DNA of 64,000 nt from assembly GCA_018257865.1 (NCBI GenBank), contig JAEUBA010000014.1, positions 124,001 through 188,000 on the forward strand. The letters run 5' to 3'. Every line of letters begins with the position of its first letter. Position 1 is the stretch's first letter. Below the pieces are notes generated by a model. That model had not been told where the DNA came from. It ran no database searches and saw only the letters and a program-made list of their open reading frames with translations. Below, piece by piece: positions 1 through 12,214 of the stretch. Source of the stretch: Stereocaulon alpinum. Its lineage: Eukaryota > Ascomycota > Lecanoromycetes > Lecanorales > Stereocaulaceae. Both the position numbers and the translations under genes were made by a program.

Positions 1-2244
1 CCTGCCAGTCTTATTAGAGATAATCCGAAGCATTAGCCCACCGGCCTTGATGGGGAGGGATGACCAATGGAGTAGGAATATTCTGGCGCCGCTCAGTGAA
101 TGACAATGTTCAGCAACGACCTAGCGTTTTGGTTTTACACTCCTACAGCTAAGTGGCATGACTTATTCATTGCGCCGCCCTTCTACATATATACTTTATT
201 CTCCTCACTGGCCAGACTGCAATGCAACCTTTCATGGGCGTTGCCAGGGTACAAGCGTTGCTAGATTATAGAGCTACACTTAGAAACCACCGAACCCTCA
301 AGTCTCGCTAAATGAGACTGCTCATAGACAGCGGTATCAGACTCTGTGCATAATCTACTAGACTCACACTACACACGTTCCACATTTCAATCACAAGGCG
401 TCCACTCCACAAATACAACAATACCTTAATTGAGCCTCAGGCTCCCAGCTTTCAAACCTAACTTATTTCCCACCTCATCTCAATCCAAGCCAAACCACCA
501 CAACAACAACAATACCCCTAGGAACCCCCAAATCTAGACCTCCCCCGCAACCCAACTTCAACTCCAACTCCAACTCCAACCCCAACAGCACCACAACAAC
601 CACCACCACACCCCCTCACCCCCAACCGCCTCCCATAACCAAACCAAACCAAACAAACCCAATCAAAATCCACCACCACCACCGCCGCATCACCAGCCTT
701 CCCAGGCGCCATCTCATCTCACCCCATTCATCTCACATCAGCATGAAACACACCACACCACACCACACCACACCACACCACACCACCAACCCAGTCGGAC
801 AGCCCGCACACGAACCACAACTGCATACCGCATAACAGGGCGCAGCCTTGCATCTGCATCTCCCTGCACCTAAATCATGGCATTTCCGTTATACGTAGTG
901 CTGATGACGAGAAGCGAAGCGAATTTAATAGCGATATTGTTATTGTTGTTATGTTTCGCAGAGTAAGTTACATGGAATGGAATTAGAACTACTGTAGAAC
1001 TTAGGTATGTAGATTTCTTGGCTTAGGTAAGGTGAGGTGAGGTGAGGTGAGGTCAAGCTCAGCTTATTTCAGCACTCAGGTTATTTCAATTCAGCCCTTA
1101 GTGGAAGAGTAAAAGCGAATGTCAGAAGTAAATGCGAATGCGCTGTTTCTGGAACCGCGTACGTACTGTAGTGGCATTGGCGGTTTGGTAGGTGTTGTAG
1201 TTAGTCTGGTCTAGTCTAGTCTAGTCGGCGGGTGGGATGTACGCGCATACATGCATGTGGCGGGGAGGAGGGGTGATGGTCGTTTAATGGGGAGGGTAGG
1301 TGGGTAGGTAGGTAGGGAAAGTGGGTAAGGTATAGTATGCCGCGTCAGCTGACGAGCGGGATTGGATGGGATGGGATTGGAGGATGAGATGGGGAAGATG
1401 GGCTGTACCGACATATCGGTATAGCCGAGATACAATGGTAGGGTAGATAGGCGAGATTCTTACTCCGAACTCCGTGCGTAGGCGGAGGAAGAGTACGGTG
1501 TTGGGGGGGTGGTTAGTCGGAGTAATTACGTGGATGTTGGATGTTTGGTGTACGGTGGTTGGTGTTTGAGTGGTCCTCTAGTTATAACAACAACAAGGGT
1601 TTGATGGAGTGCAGGAGGTGGAGCTGGGGGGGCTGCGGGCAGGGCTGGATGGGAGGGGGGGATGGAAGGGAGGATGGGTCTGAGCCATGGGGCTGCAGAG
1701 AGTCCATGGAGCTGTAGAGAATATACAATATACAACATACAATATACGGCAACCCGTTCTTCTGAGATGCTGAAACGGCCGCAGAACATACATTCGACAT
1801 TTTTCTGGGCAACGCAATACGTGTATCAGGGAGGAAAATAATGCTTATATTCAACGCGTGAGTTTCAGCAGAGTTACAGTCAGTTTCTGAGATTGTGAGA
1901 TGCGTTGGTTGATGTGATGTGCTGAGTGGTTGGGGTACCTTTGTGTGAGAACTGTGTCGGAAATGAAACATCAATAAGATAGGCTGGGTTTGGGGGCGTT
2001 CGGTTTCCAATGCACATGAGAGATTTGAGAATGTTGGACTAGAAAAGAACACGCGGCACGGATCGATCAAGGCTGTGAGCTAAATGTCGCGAATGCTAGT
2101 TTTAGATTCAAAGTCGGTATTCAAAGATGTACATTGAAGTGGACTATTCTATCCCTATCGGGCCCATTCAGGCAGTCAATGCGGCGTCTGATTTCCAAAT
2201 ACGCGTAGGGGCCTTGCTCACTCATATACCGCATGCTACGCTAT
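1..2244. other. Intergenic region, low-complexity and microsatellite-rich
   Basis: I see no convincing gene here. The stretch holds simple repeats: CCACA-type repeats around 745-787, GGTGA repeats around 1027-1055, TAGTC/CTAGT repeats near 1207-1227, and a C/A-rich tract at about 480-690. It lies 3' of the minus-strand NIPA gene. A 162-codon open frame on minus (1582-2070) has biased composition, no recognisable domain and no neighbouring exon, so it is not called. Confidence 0.6.
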
Positions 2245-4507
2245 TCATATAAACGCAGGCCCTCCACTGCGATTGCTTCCACCAGCAGCACCTCCAGGGC
2301 CGCCTCCACCTCTAGGATGACCTTCCCATTCCTGTTTCCTCCTCAGAGGCTCCTCAGTCACCAGCCGTGGTGGTATCGCAGAATGTAGACCAGGGGTACT
2401 CCTCCCGCTGCCCGTTTCGCTTTCTTCTCGTATAGGCGGTACTTGGCCCGGCGCTACGCTGCCTGCAGGCCGGCCTTCAAGCTGCCAGTCATCTTCTTCT
2501 GATGGGGAACTGTATTCAGGTTCGTCGTTGTAGTCCGGCACAGCGAGCGTATTCTTCGAATCTCCTACCACCAGGCCGATGCGTTCTTCTTCTGTGACGT
2601 CCTTTATGCCTGCTCCGTATTCTTTGCTACTTCCTCTCGACCCCAAACCCAACCTTGAACTGGGCCGGTGACTGCTGCTGTCTGATGGATTGGCTTCGTG
2701 TTTGTTGTGTCTGTGGAAGGGATTCTGGAAGGAGAATTGTCGTTTAGCGGAGTGAGGTGGTGGTGTGGGTGCGAGGCTAGGTCGTGCGCTTGAAGGGCGC
2801 GATTCTACGCTCTCGGCCCACATGATAGGTTTGCCACCAGCGCCGGTATATTCTGTTGACGCGTCAAAATGTCCCGTTGGGTCACCGGCGCCATCGCCGC
2901 CAGCGTGACCACGGAGTGAGGGTGGAAGTCCGTAGACGTGATCCATTTCCATTGCTCCCGGGACTTGAGCTGTAGGCGGAGTCCCGTCTTTAGGCGCTGT
3001 CGTCAGGCCCGGGTTTCCGGTACTCAGGCTCTTATTCTGCCGAGTAAACTTGCTTGAGGCGTTTCGCTTGAAGCTATTCATGAACCTGCCATTGAAACCT
3101 CCACCGGTGCTGTGCCCAGATATCGGTCGCTCATCATCAATGGCCTCTTCGTCTGGGAAGTTGGACATGCCGAGTGGTGGATGCAATGTCTTCCGTCGTT
3201 GTACACTACCAGACCCACTGATCGAAGTCTTCCGCCTCCTCAAACCATCCCATTGAACCTGCTCGTCTTCGCCAATGGGGTCCATCTGGTCTTTCATCCG
3301 ATCTTCATGGACTCTCTTTGCTTCTGCCATTTCGTTCTTCTGCCTAGCTTGAGAGAACCTGCGTATAATAGCGGCAGTACCGCGAATAGCGTCGGCTTTT
3401 GGTTCGGATTCTGGTTCTTCCTGCTCAGCCACCGTTCGCACTTGATCCAGGTCGCCCTTGAAGACTGCTGCGTCTGGCACGTCCTTTGCGGATTTTGATA
3501 GCTGTAACAAAACCACCCCAGCGCAGATTTGCAAGAAACCCAAGATGACTGTGATTATTGACTTTATTGAACCATGGAAGCCTTGGAAGAGAACGGCCGA
3601 TGCGACAATAGTGGAGCTTGTGAAGAAGACGTAATAGGTGGGGGTGACGAGTGCAGCATTGAAAAGATTCAAGGCTTTCTGTATGCTAATGTCAGCAAGT
3701 GCTCTTCTTCAAATGTGTCCGGTCAGAGCTTCTCACGTTCAAGTAAACGATCTCAGTGACCAATGTCGCAATCACAAATACCAGTAAAACGTACAAAAAC
3801 CAATGATTGAACTGCGGCGTACCACCAGCTTGAGTAACGATCGCAGCACCCAGCCCTTGGGTTGCCACGACACTCAAGCCTCCAATCAAACTGCAGATAC
3901 TCAGGTATACCAACATACTCTTCTTGCCGTATCTCGGTCCAGCCCAGAATGCAATGAATGCACATCCAACGATGATAACCCCGGCATAACTAAGGAATCC
4001 CGGCGCAAGGACAAAGTGTTGCATTTCCTGTATCGTACCAGCTGAGGATTGTGGTGGTGCATTCAAGACGATAATGACCGATCCAACAATACAGCTGAAG
4101 CATCCAACCTTTCCAATAAAGCTGAGCCGTTCCTTTAGAAAGATCGCCGATAGTATAGTCGTTATCACAACGGACAGCGCACCCAGGGGCGTAACCAATA
4201 TAGCGTCGACGAAAGCGTAAGCGACAAAGTTGCATATCTCTCCAATAATCATCAATGTCATACCGCTCCACCAGAAAGCGTTCTTGAGATAGCCATAGCC
4301 TTCGCCCGCCTCTTCATTATATTTGACATTCGCCCTCAGCAGGCCTGTCTTCTTCAATACAAATGAAGTGCCAATGAACACGCCTGATGCTATAGCAAGC
4401 AATATGCCGACAGTCTTGTACACTGGTGGGCGTGTCTTTGGTGGTCCGCTGGCAGCTCTAGCGTAGACCTCGTTGGCCCGAGCTAGTATATATGCTGTAT
4501 CCTCCAT
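2245..4507 (-). CDS. NIPA-family magnesium transporter (DUF803)
   Basis: Two exons on minus: 4507-3737 and 3678-2245, encoding 734 aa. The 58-bp intron has donor GTGAGAAG, branch TGCTGAC and acceptor ATACAG, and joins LNV-type membrane sequence in phase 0. The first ~310 residues are strongly hydrophobic with about eight to nine membrane spans and family-like stretches such as GTSFVLKKTGL near the N-terminus, GEICNFVAYAF and PLGALSVVITTILSAIFLKE. NIPA proteins move Mg2+ (and some other divalent cations) across plasma or endosomal membranes. The remaining ~420 residues are a long polar, Ser/Pro-rich, probably disordered cytosolic tail, typical of filamentous fungal members. The ATG at 4507 is the first in frame and fits the family start. 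Transport specificity is inferred from family only. Confidence 0.9.
3679..3736 (-). other. Intron of the NIPA transporter gene
   Basis: A 58-bp GT-AG intron with a TGCTGAC branch point. Its removal restores the membrane segment reading ...YLN|KALNLFNAAL..., a normal NIPA sequence. Without splicing, the upstream frame ends 12 codons into the intron. Confidence 0.9.
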
Positions 4508-5511
4508 TCTGAAGCCCTGTCCTGCAATGCTCGAATGCCAAGTTATAGTATCGTAAGGAGAGCTGATGGCTTAACTGCCGGCGCCCATCGTCAAAACGGA
4601 TGCAAGTCTAGTTGTTGGGAGATCTTGTCCAAGACTGAAGCAGGAGTATTCGGGAGAGTGATCGTCAGGCGTTATCGTGGTATCATAAGGAGATCAATGG
4701 CCATTCACTTGTCATGAAGTCTGCTTTGTCCTCTATCCAGATACAAGCTTGTTCTGTCCTCGCAGTGCCGTGGTGGCGAGGACAATGAAGAATCGCTGGT
4801 GACGCTTTTGAGTTTATCTCTCGGATGACAACCAAAGTATCCAACAGGTTGACTTGTCGTCGTAAGCAGGAGCGCAATCGCCGTAGGATGGAGATCAAGG
4901 ATGCGATTCCCAAATATAGAGAAGGGGAAGGCTGGATGGTCTGCGCGAAATGTGACAGTGTCAAGGCGGTCTTGAAGATCTGATAAAGTGTCAACGCAAC
5001 AGATGACAGCCTGAAAGCGCCAGCAGAAACAGAAGTGGTGTATACTCAAGGCTATCGTCGTTCAAGTTCTCTGTTTATGGCCGCGGGATGAACTTGGTTC
5101 CAGGCACATGGCCGCCAACCTTGTTGGGACTAGCGCCCGCCACCGACGCAGGAGTCTCGACTGGGCAACCAATCGTGACGATAGATAACTTTGTGTGTGA
5201 GGCAAAATTGCGCGTTCCGCTAAATACGTAAACTATATAAACTAAATATAGACCGAGTCTATGCCCGAGTCTGTTGTTGTTATGAGGCTGTGACTCTGTA
5301 GATCATAGAATGGATAATGCTACGGACAGCTGAAGGTCCGGTGGCTAACAAGTATGTAGATACGACACTGTTCGTAGAATGTACTCTAACGCCAAGCCAT
5401 CATATGCCTGTCGTAGATGTCATCAATATCCTTTCCATCGTTATGAACTTAGAACGCCCTGCCAAATGCACCCATGGAAACAGGTAATTTCAGCTATCAA
5501 TATACAGGTGT
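4508..5511. other. Intergenic: NIPA promoter and 3' flank of the patatin-like gene
   Basis: About 1 kb between two minus-strand genes. It must contain the NIPA promoter and the 3' UTR of the patatin-like gene. An A/T-rich patch lies near 5222-5250. Short open frames on both strands show no family features. The last ~100 bp could include an additional small 3' exon of the patatin-like gene. Confidence 0.5.
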
Positions 5512-7429
5512 TTACCTGGGCACATGTTCAGGCTTCCGCGCCATATTCACCATAGGCGGAGGACCGTCAGTGTCTGGGTACGGCAAAGGCGCATTGCCTC
5601 TCGGATGTGGATTTGAGTTGTGTCTTCTCGCTGTTCGAGGATCGTGGAGTTGTATTGGGGTCTTGGGTGGCAGTGGAGGAGCTTCTTGTCTTCTTAGCGA
5701 GTCACTACGTCGATATTCGTTACTCCCTCGATAGGATTGATCTTCGGACGAGGGTAGACCTAACGAGTCTGAAGGCTGAGGGTACTCATCTGATGACATA
5801 ACAGTAAACTTATCCCCTGGAGTAGAGGCTCGTTGATATGGATGAGGCTGAGACTGAGTTCCTGGAAATCTTGGGCCGGGTCTGCTGAGCGGTCGGGGTA
5901 CAAGTGGGGTTTGGTCTCCACTGGGAAGTTCAATGGCAGCCGGTTCTGAAGGTGGAATGTACGACTGCTGCTCGTAATTCCTTTGTTCGTAATTACGTTC
6001 GTAGCTGTCATTCGCTCGCTGGACCTTTTCTGCAGTACGTCTTCGCATGGCTTCCACTTTGGCCATTTCCATTGCTCCATTATTGAGCATGACCCTCACT
6101 GCCGGGGTACTCAAATAGGACTGCGTACTGTTGCTGATGTCTGCCAGCCTATTCCATTCATTCATCCCAAATTCTCCGACTCCCACCTCCACGTTCAGTC
6201 TCAGATAGTTATCTGGTTTGATGCCCCTCCTCGGTAAATGTGTGGAAAGCATTTCCTTGTGCGTCTTCTCGCAGCCCTCAATTTTTGCAATTAGCCTCCT
6301 TTTCGCTTCAGCGAAGGATCCAAGCCCGCCAGCAAAACCCTCCCACCATTCTGCCTGCGAGTTTTGTGTTCCACCTGGGCGCTTCCCTGTGCCTATGCTC
6401 AAGAAAAGACCAATTGTTTGACCCGGCCATTCATTGACTAGAGCCTCTTCTAATACCTGTGGAGCAGGATTATAAGTTGGCGTTTTATCGAGGTTAACGA
6501 GGCCATAGCCTTCATCAAGAAATGTAGAGGTTCCAATGCGGATCTCCTTAAAGGCAAGTTTCGTGGCACTTGTTGCACGGCCGGCCTGCCAGATCGTGCA
6601 TTCTGATTCTATTGCGGGTTGCGTTCTCGATGGGTATGATCGTAGTAGGACTGTTGTGGCGCTCCTTTCATTATGACCTTTCAAGACTGCTATTACAGCA
6701 CTACTCAATATCAGCATGTGGTCAAATTGGGATCCGGCTACTACTCACGTCTTTGTCCGCCGCTCTCTTCGCGGATCCTCCAAGGGCGCATTGGGATCTC
6801 CTAGTGCAGTCCAACTATCCGAGGACAGCCCACTAAAGCGATTCGAGGTAGAACTTGTAGAAGTCCGAGGCATACCGTTCTTATCACTCCTTACGCTTGC
6901 TGATCGCGAAAAGCTCGAGGGACTCATCGGCATATCTCGATATTCATCCTCTGGGGCTACGTCCCTCTCATGCTCGAATGATCGAACACAAGTCCTTATC
7001 GCCTCTTCCAGCATCGAAGCCTTGAACAAGGTTGACCTGTATGGTATTCCTACTATCGTTTTGTCCGTCTCAAACACCTTCCTCGTCATCTGTACGTAGA
7101 CTCTCATGCAGTCTTTTGTATTCATCCGTAATCGACCCAACATGATCGCAATCAGTCCTCCAGTCCCAACTCCTGCGATGAGATCGAAGTAGTCGCATGG
7201 TTTCGGCACTTGGTCCGGCTCTGGTGGTTCGCCGTCGTGGCATTCTGTGTATGTTTTGTGCATGAAATCATGGAGAAGGATGAGCATGGAGTAGCCGCGA
7301 ATACCCCCACCATCTGGACCAGTCAGTGGGTGCAGAGAGGGCATCGTACGCTTCGCACTCACCTAGCGATAGGATGCGCAGAGGTGTGCCTTTGGTTGTA
7401 TCCCTGCGACGAAGCCCCGATGGCTCCAT
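5512..7429 (-). CDS. Patatin-like phospholipase family protein, probable pseudoenzyme
   Basis: Three exons on minus: 7429-7363, 7313-6749 and 6703-5512, giving 607 aa. Splicing the 49-bp first intron creates the oxyanion motif DGGGIRG at residues 23-29 across the exon junction, which fixes both the start and the intron. The second intron (45 bp) starts GTGAGT and ends TTGAG; its acceptor is the only one that keeps the frame. The nucleophile elbow, GxSxG in active patatins, reads G-V-G-T-G with glycine at about residue 72 in place of serine. The catalytic Asp motif DG[GA] reads DEG. The fold therefore looks conserved but hydrolase activity is doubtful. The C-terminal ~170 residues are Pro/Arg/Ser-rich and disordered. 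The 3' end is uncertain: the stop overlaps a GGTAAAC donor-like sequence. Confidence 0.82.
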
Positions 7430-10278
7430 CCTGAAGACTGTTCACCAAACCTGTAGCTTGTGATGCGCGAAACGTAAGGGTGCCTTGAGCTGCGCAAACC
7501 CGTTGTTGCTTCGGCCTATCTTGGACGATTCTCTTGCCCTTTAACGTGGACTTCGAAAATCTCCCAAAGCTGACACGAGTCCCGGTCAGCGATATATCTA
7601 GAAGACCTCTAAGATCGTGTAAGCGTGCCTGAGGGGCGCTTGTAGAGCAGACCGAGGCTTGATGAGTCCGTCAGGCGGCCGCCGCTAACGATAAAAGTGA
7701 TACCCAAATCTTCGAAACCTCTGACGACGTTTCGCTCCTACGTAGCACTTGACAATGCTCAGTAGTATGGAAGTTTTGAGTAAGGTGTGCTGGTTGACAC
7801 CAGATGTTTGGCCCGGCATCATTTGTGTCTCGGCCGACGAATGCCAAGACGAATCATATCGTGGCTGTGTAACAACCTTTCTTGCCTCTTACCGCCAAAA
7901 AGCACCGCATCAATTTCCCTGGCGTAAGGCGAGGAGGCAGCGTTATGCAAGACAGGCACTACGGTTGGCTTGAAAAGTCTTTCGATATTGAAATTTGGCA
8001 CCGCACTTACGAGAAGGCGAGGTCGCTAAGCCTCGTCTACGGGAATATGTGATGTCTATCAAGGCATTGCCCTAAGGCAAGAATCCACAAGGATATCCAA
8101 AGGATCCCTAACATTGGACATCGAAGGGCGAAAAACAGAACCATACCTGTCCCGTTCGGAATGCTGCGTCTGGTGGCGTCTACATGGAGATTTTTGAGGC
8201 TGACTTGAGAGAATTGAGCTGACAAAGGCTGACAACCAAGATAGCGCAAAGTGGAGGGGATCTGGGCCGACCCAACTGCAAGTATCAAGAGCAAACCACT
8301 TACGGCACCGGAGTATGGGATGGGGGCAGGGGACAGCGGGGCCAGTGGGGAGAGGGTGGGGCGGAGGAAGGGGGAATGGCAAAACCCAGATGGTGAAGGA
8401 GCTGGGTTTGGCATAAGGTAGGGAACATCTACCGCGTTGCTATACCAACACTGCGCATTATCGAGTGCAGATACCGTCGTGTTTAGGATTGTTGAAATTT
8501 GAAAACAGTGTGGGAGACCGATAGATTCTTAGTTCGAGTGGAAGAGAAGCAGTTTGGCATTCCCACATCAAAAATCTGACAGTTTACTGACGTGTACGCT
8601 TCGAATTCGAAGATCGAGCCCCTACGTTCGGGAGGCTGTCTTGTGTATGCTCTCAGGCGCCGTGGATCCACTGATGTGGTGGCATACGTGCTCGCGGAAG
8701 CCTAAAGGCTAATTTCGCCAACGCAAGCACTTTACTCATGGATCTACCTATTCATACAGATCTTCCCGTTGAGCACTCTGTCCAAACGATTCCGCGAGCC
8801 TCAGACAAGGCCATGATTGTCTTGCAATGGACCTGGTTCACCCGATGTCGAGAACTTGGATAGCTGCCATTACCCGTCTACTTTTGACATCAAACGGCAG
8901 AGCTGGAGAAGGTAAAGAGAGCCTCAGATGCTTACGCCTTGAGGCTTTTGGCGAGTATAAGACATGGCCGGGCGTCGAGTGAAAGTGTATTTTGATATGG
9001 TTCCAGGAATGGCTAGCTGCATACGGAGAGACGGCCAGCCTCCACAGGATTACGTACCAGAGTCAGCTCCTCCGAACAGACGTATGCAGGCGACCATGTT
9101 ACAATGTTTCAGCGTTCTAGGCCACGTGGCTTTGGTCTGAAGCAGAAAAGGCCGCTAAGACATTCACCCTAACCGAATGATGGAAGCGGAAAGGAGGATT
9201 GGTTAAGGCGTGGTGTGATTCTTGTTAGATCATCGAGATGGCCACTCTTGCAGGGGGGTGAAGACGGTAAGGCTGGGGCATTATTGGGTCACGGGAACAG
9301 CCCGATTCGACGCCATGCATAACCACAGTAAGCAGCCACCGGCTATTTCCAGAAGGAAGTGGAGTGATCTTTATGTAGGGCTGCAACATTTTGATACACA
9401 GTAAGGCTGAAGAGGATTGTTTCTTGAACACGTCGATACATGTAGAAGCAGACAAGTAGTAATCGCTGGCTGAGGCCTAGGAGCAGCTTACCAGCTCATA
9501 GAACGAATCACTGTCACCACTGTGTTAGTACATCAATTCGTAGTCATGGCTATGCCTATCTACTCTATGTGGCAGACGGTGATTGATCCTATTCGACACA
9601 CTGAACATGGCACCACTAGTGTTATCGAGATGAATACTGCCATATCAAGGTTAAGAGGGTTCGGGCAGCAATGTCGGCTTAAGAGGTCCAATGCCCATTC
9701 TATCGGTATGCAACATATCAAAAGCAACATCTGGGCGTGCTGAAGCGTGAGTGTACGCCATCAACGGTAAGTGGTTGACAGGCGAGAGTGTGGATACGAC
9801 GAGAAAAATGCCTTGGCTGTGAAGGTGTCGAATTAAGTGTTCTGTCACATATTATTACCGAGCATTGTGGCGGAGCAGTCAGAAGAAATTTCAGCTAGGG
9901 GTCGAGGGGGTCCAGGGGGTCTTGGCGGGGTTCCCGCTTATGCACGCCATCGCAGGGCTAGTCCCGTTTAGGTATACTGGCTAGACTGGGTATGATTCTA
10001 AGCAACTTCTGGGGCCCTTCTGGTGCCGTTGGCGCGAAAGATGACTCGATGAACCGGAAAAGTTGAGGTCACGCTTGGGATGACATGGCCTTTTCCAAGC
10101 CCTTTTCAGAGCCTCAACTCGTGAAGGTTGTGTCATTCCCCTCGCACATTATTCATCGACGCCGCATATCTGTTCCTTCCTTCTTCCTTCTCCATCATCA
10201 TGCCTATGATGCCCTTGGAACAACAACATTCCTTAACCACGTTCATTACTGTTGACGCGCTCGCTCAAATTCAACAAA
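7430..10278. other. Intergenic region without recognisable gene
   Basis: About 2.8 kb between the divergent patatin-like (-) and PigL_N-like (+) genes. Only short open frames (under ~125 codons) occur, with no family signature or splice-joined continuity on either strand. A G-rich plus-strand patch lies near 8320-8375. The last few hundred bases should hold the promoter and 5' UTR of the downstream gene, including a pyrimidine-rich tract at about 10165-10195. Confidence 0.55.
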
Positions 10279-12214
10279 ATGGCAGAGCTAAGGTACGCCA
10301 CCCAGGTCAATGACCATAATCAACACGGCGGAACTAACGGCTTTCCCTCCAGCATTGTTGCTTCGATGATCCAAGTCGCTGGCGCCGGCTTCAGGCTCTC
10401 GCTACTGCTCAATGCTGTTGCGACCGAGATGGCACATGCGGATCACGACATCCGCAATGTAGCTAAAGACGTCTCTCTGTTCTCCTTGATGTTGAAGCAA
10501 GTTGGCAAGACCATAGAAGGAGGAAAGACAATAGCATCACAAAGCGCCGTCGACACTGCCACAGAGATCAAGGAACAGAGTGAGAAGGTGTTCGAGGAGA
10601 TTAAAGGCATGGTCGATTTCACTCAGGGCAGAGACGAAAAAGGACACGTCCGGTCTATCACCAGAGTTGAAAGACTGAAGTATTCTTTCAAGAAGCAGAA
10701 AGTTCAATACTTGCTAGGTCAACTGGAGTCGCTCAAGCTCAGCTTGTCCATTATGCTTCAAATACTGCAAATGGGCCAGACAATTGCCACTACTAGGTAC
10801 GTCATCTTCCGGTTGTACCACGTCTATTAATATTCTGACTCGTATTTACAGGGACGATCCATCAAAACTTCCTCTGAGAGACAAAGCGTTATTACAAGAG
10901 AAGGCAGAAATTCAGAGTATGATGGTTGTACAACACTGGTCCCTTGTGGAGCTTCGCAGGCTCTACGAATTGGCTGAGCAGGAGGTGAAAGACGAGCACT
11001 CGAGCCAGCTTCTTGATGATCCACCTCCAAGTTATGATGCTCACCGAAGCATTGAACACAACTACTACACTCAGCGCGCTGAAAGAGAATTGCAGCCAGA
11101 GACTGAGGGGCCACCAGTCCCGCCAAAGGTGGAGGCTAACTCTCAAGCTGTAGTCAAATACCAAGAGAAGCCACTTCATCAGCTGGACGCATCCTTTACT
11201 AAGGCTTTGGCCCGGGAAAACCATGTACTGAACGCGCCTGTGTATGATATTGTCGATCATCTATTAGGCGAGTGGACTCGTGTTCCTGAATTCGTGCCAC
11301 ATTCATCTCCACGTTCATCACCACCAAGAGATCGTAGACAGAAGACATATTACGATACCGACTCAGACTCGACGGATTCGGAGTTTGAGGGTCCAGAGCA
11401 TACCGGAGGACGTTATCTAGAGGCACCGCCAAGGCGCAACAAGAAGACTATACATTTCCACGCCCGTGTCGAGAGTGACCCAGAGGATAGAGACTGGGAT
11501 AGACCTCATACTCGTCCCCCCAGGAAGCACATCCTCCATTCCGAGGACGACGACAGTACTTCCGACTCCGAGAGCGACTCACCGCCTTCCCGCTCGCATC
11601 CTCCTTCACGTCGTACAAGTGATGCCAGTCCTCGTCACGGCACAAGTGCACAGGAAGCACATGACCGCAACCGCAGACCTTATGCCTCAGGGGGCTTGAG
11701 CAATGTCCCCGAAGACCCCGGGAGACCAGGCTCTCGTGGAATACCTATGCCGCCTATGCCTATCCCAGTACGTCCAACGGCAACCCCAAATCAACAGCAT
11801 TGGCCACCTACGCCACAAGGTACGCCTTCAAATCCGGGCTTCCGCACTCCATCGTACCATGCAGCTCTTGGGGCCCCTCAGCGCTTGGCGTCAAATGGTC
11901 CATATGCACCACCGCCCGGATACATGGGTAGTCCGAGCCCACAGCCGCAAGCTGGCGCTTTCTTCCCACAACAGAGGCCGCAAGGTCCGCCAGGCCAACC
12001 ACAAGGCCCACTAATGGTGCCGGGCCAACAGCGACCCCCACAACATCGAAGACGACATCATCGACACGGCGACAGAGACAAAGACTGGGCAAGGGTCGAA
12101 AACGAGAAAGCCGAGAGAGCAAAGGAATCAAGCAAGAATCTAAAGAGGGGTCTGTTTGGCGGTGCAGCGGTTGCCGGCATATTGGATCTGCTACAAGGAC
12201 TGGATGGTTTGTAA
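10279..12214 (+). CDS. PigL_N-like (fungal N-terminal domain) proline-rich protein
   Basis: Three exons: 10279-10292, 10353-10796 and 10852-12214, encoding 606 aa. Exon 1 is only 14 bp (ATG GCA GAG CTA AG). Splicing its 60-bp intron, which has a CTAAC branch point, gives the start MAELSIVASMIQVAGAGF, typical of the helical N-terminal domain found in many fungal signalling proteins (PigL_N/NACHT-associated N-terminal type). The second intron (55 bp, GTACGT...TTACAG) rejoins the helical region in phase. Residues about 1-200 are helical. The middle, about 250-570, is Pro/Arg/Ser/Asp-rich and disordered. The C-terminus is basic and then a glycine-rich hydrophobic stretch ending in LLQGLDGL. No NTPase or ankyrin region follows the N-terminal domain. 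The function is unknown; an adaptor or signalling role is inference. Confidence 0.78.

Noticed and set aside
1582..2070. 162-codon minus-strand open frame
   Set aside because: Composition is biased (Pro/Ser/His/Leu), it overlaps other open frames in simple sequence, and no domain or exon partner is visible.
4683..5049. Overlapping minus-strand frames of 103-114 codons
   Set aside because: No ATG context, domain or conservation pattern; they lie in the NIPA promoter region.
5400..5511. Extra 3' exon of the patatin-like gene
   Set aside because: The stop at 5512 overlaps a GGTAAAC donor. Splicing to the acceptor at about 5460 adds only two residues before a stop, and a longer open run downstream is out of phase. 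Left as uncertain.
8037..8414. Overlapping minus frames of 107-125 codons
   Set aside because: Pro-rich frames over a G-rich strand tract, without motifs or splice partners.
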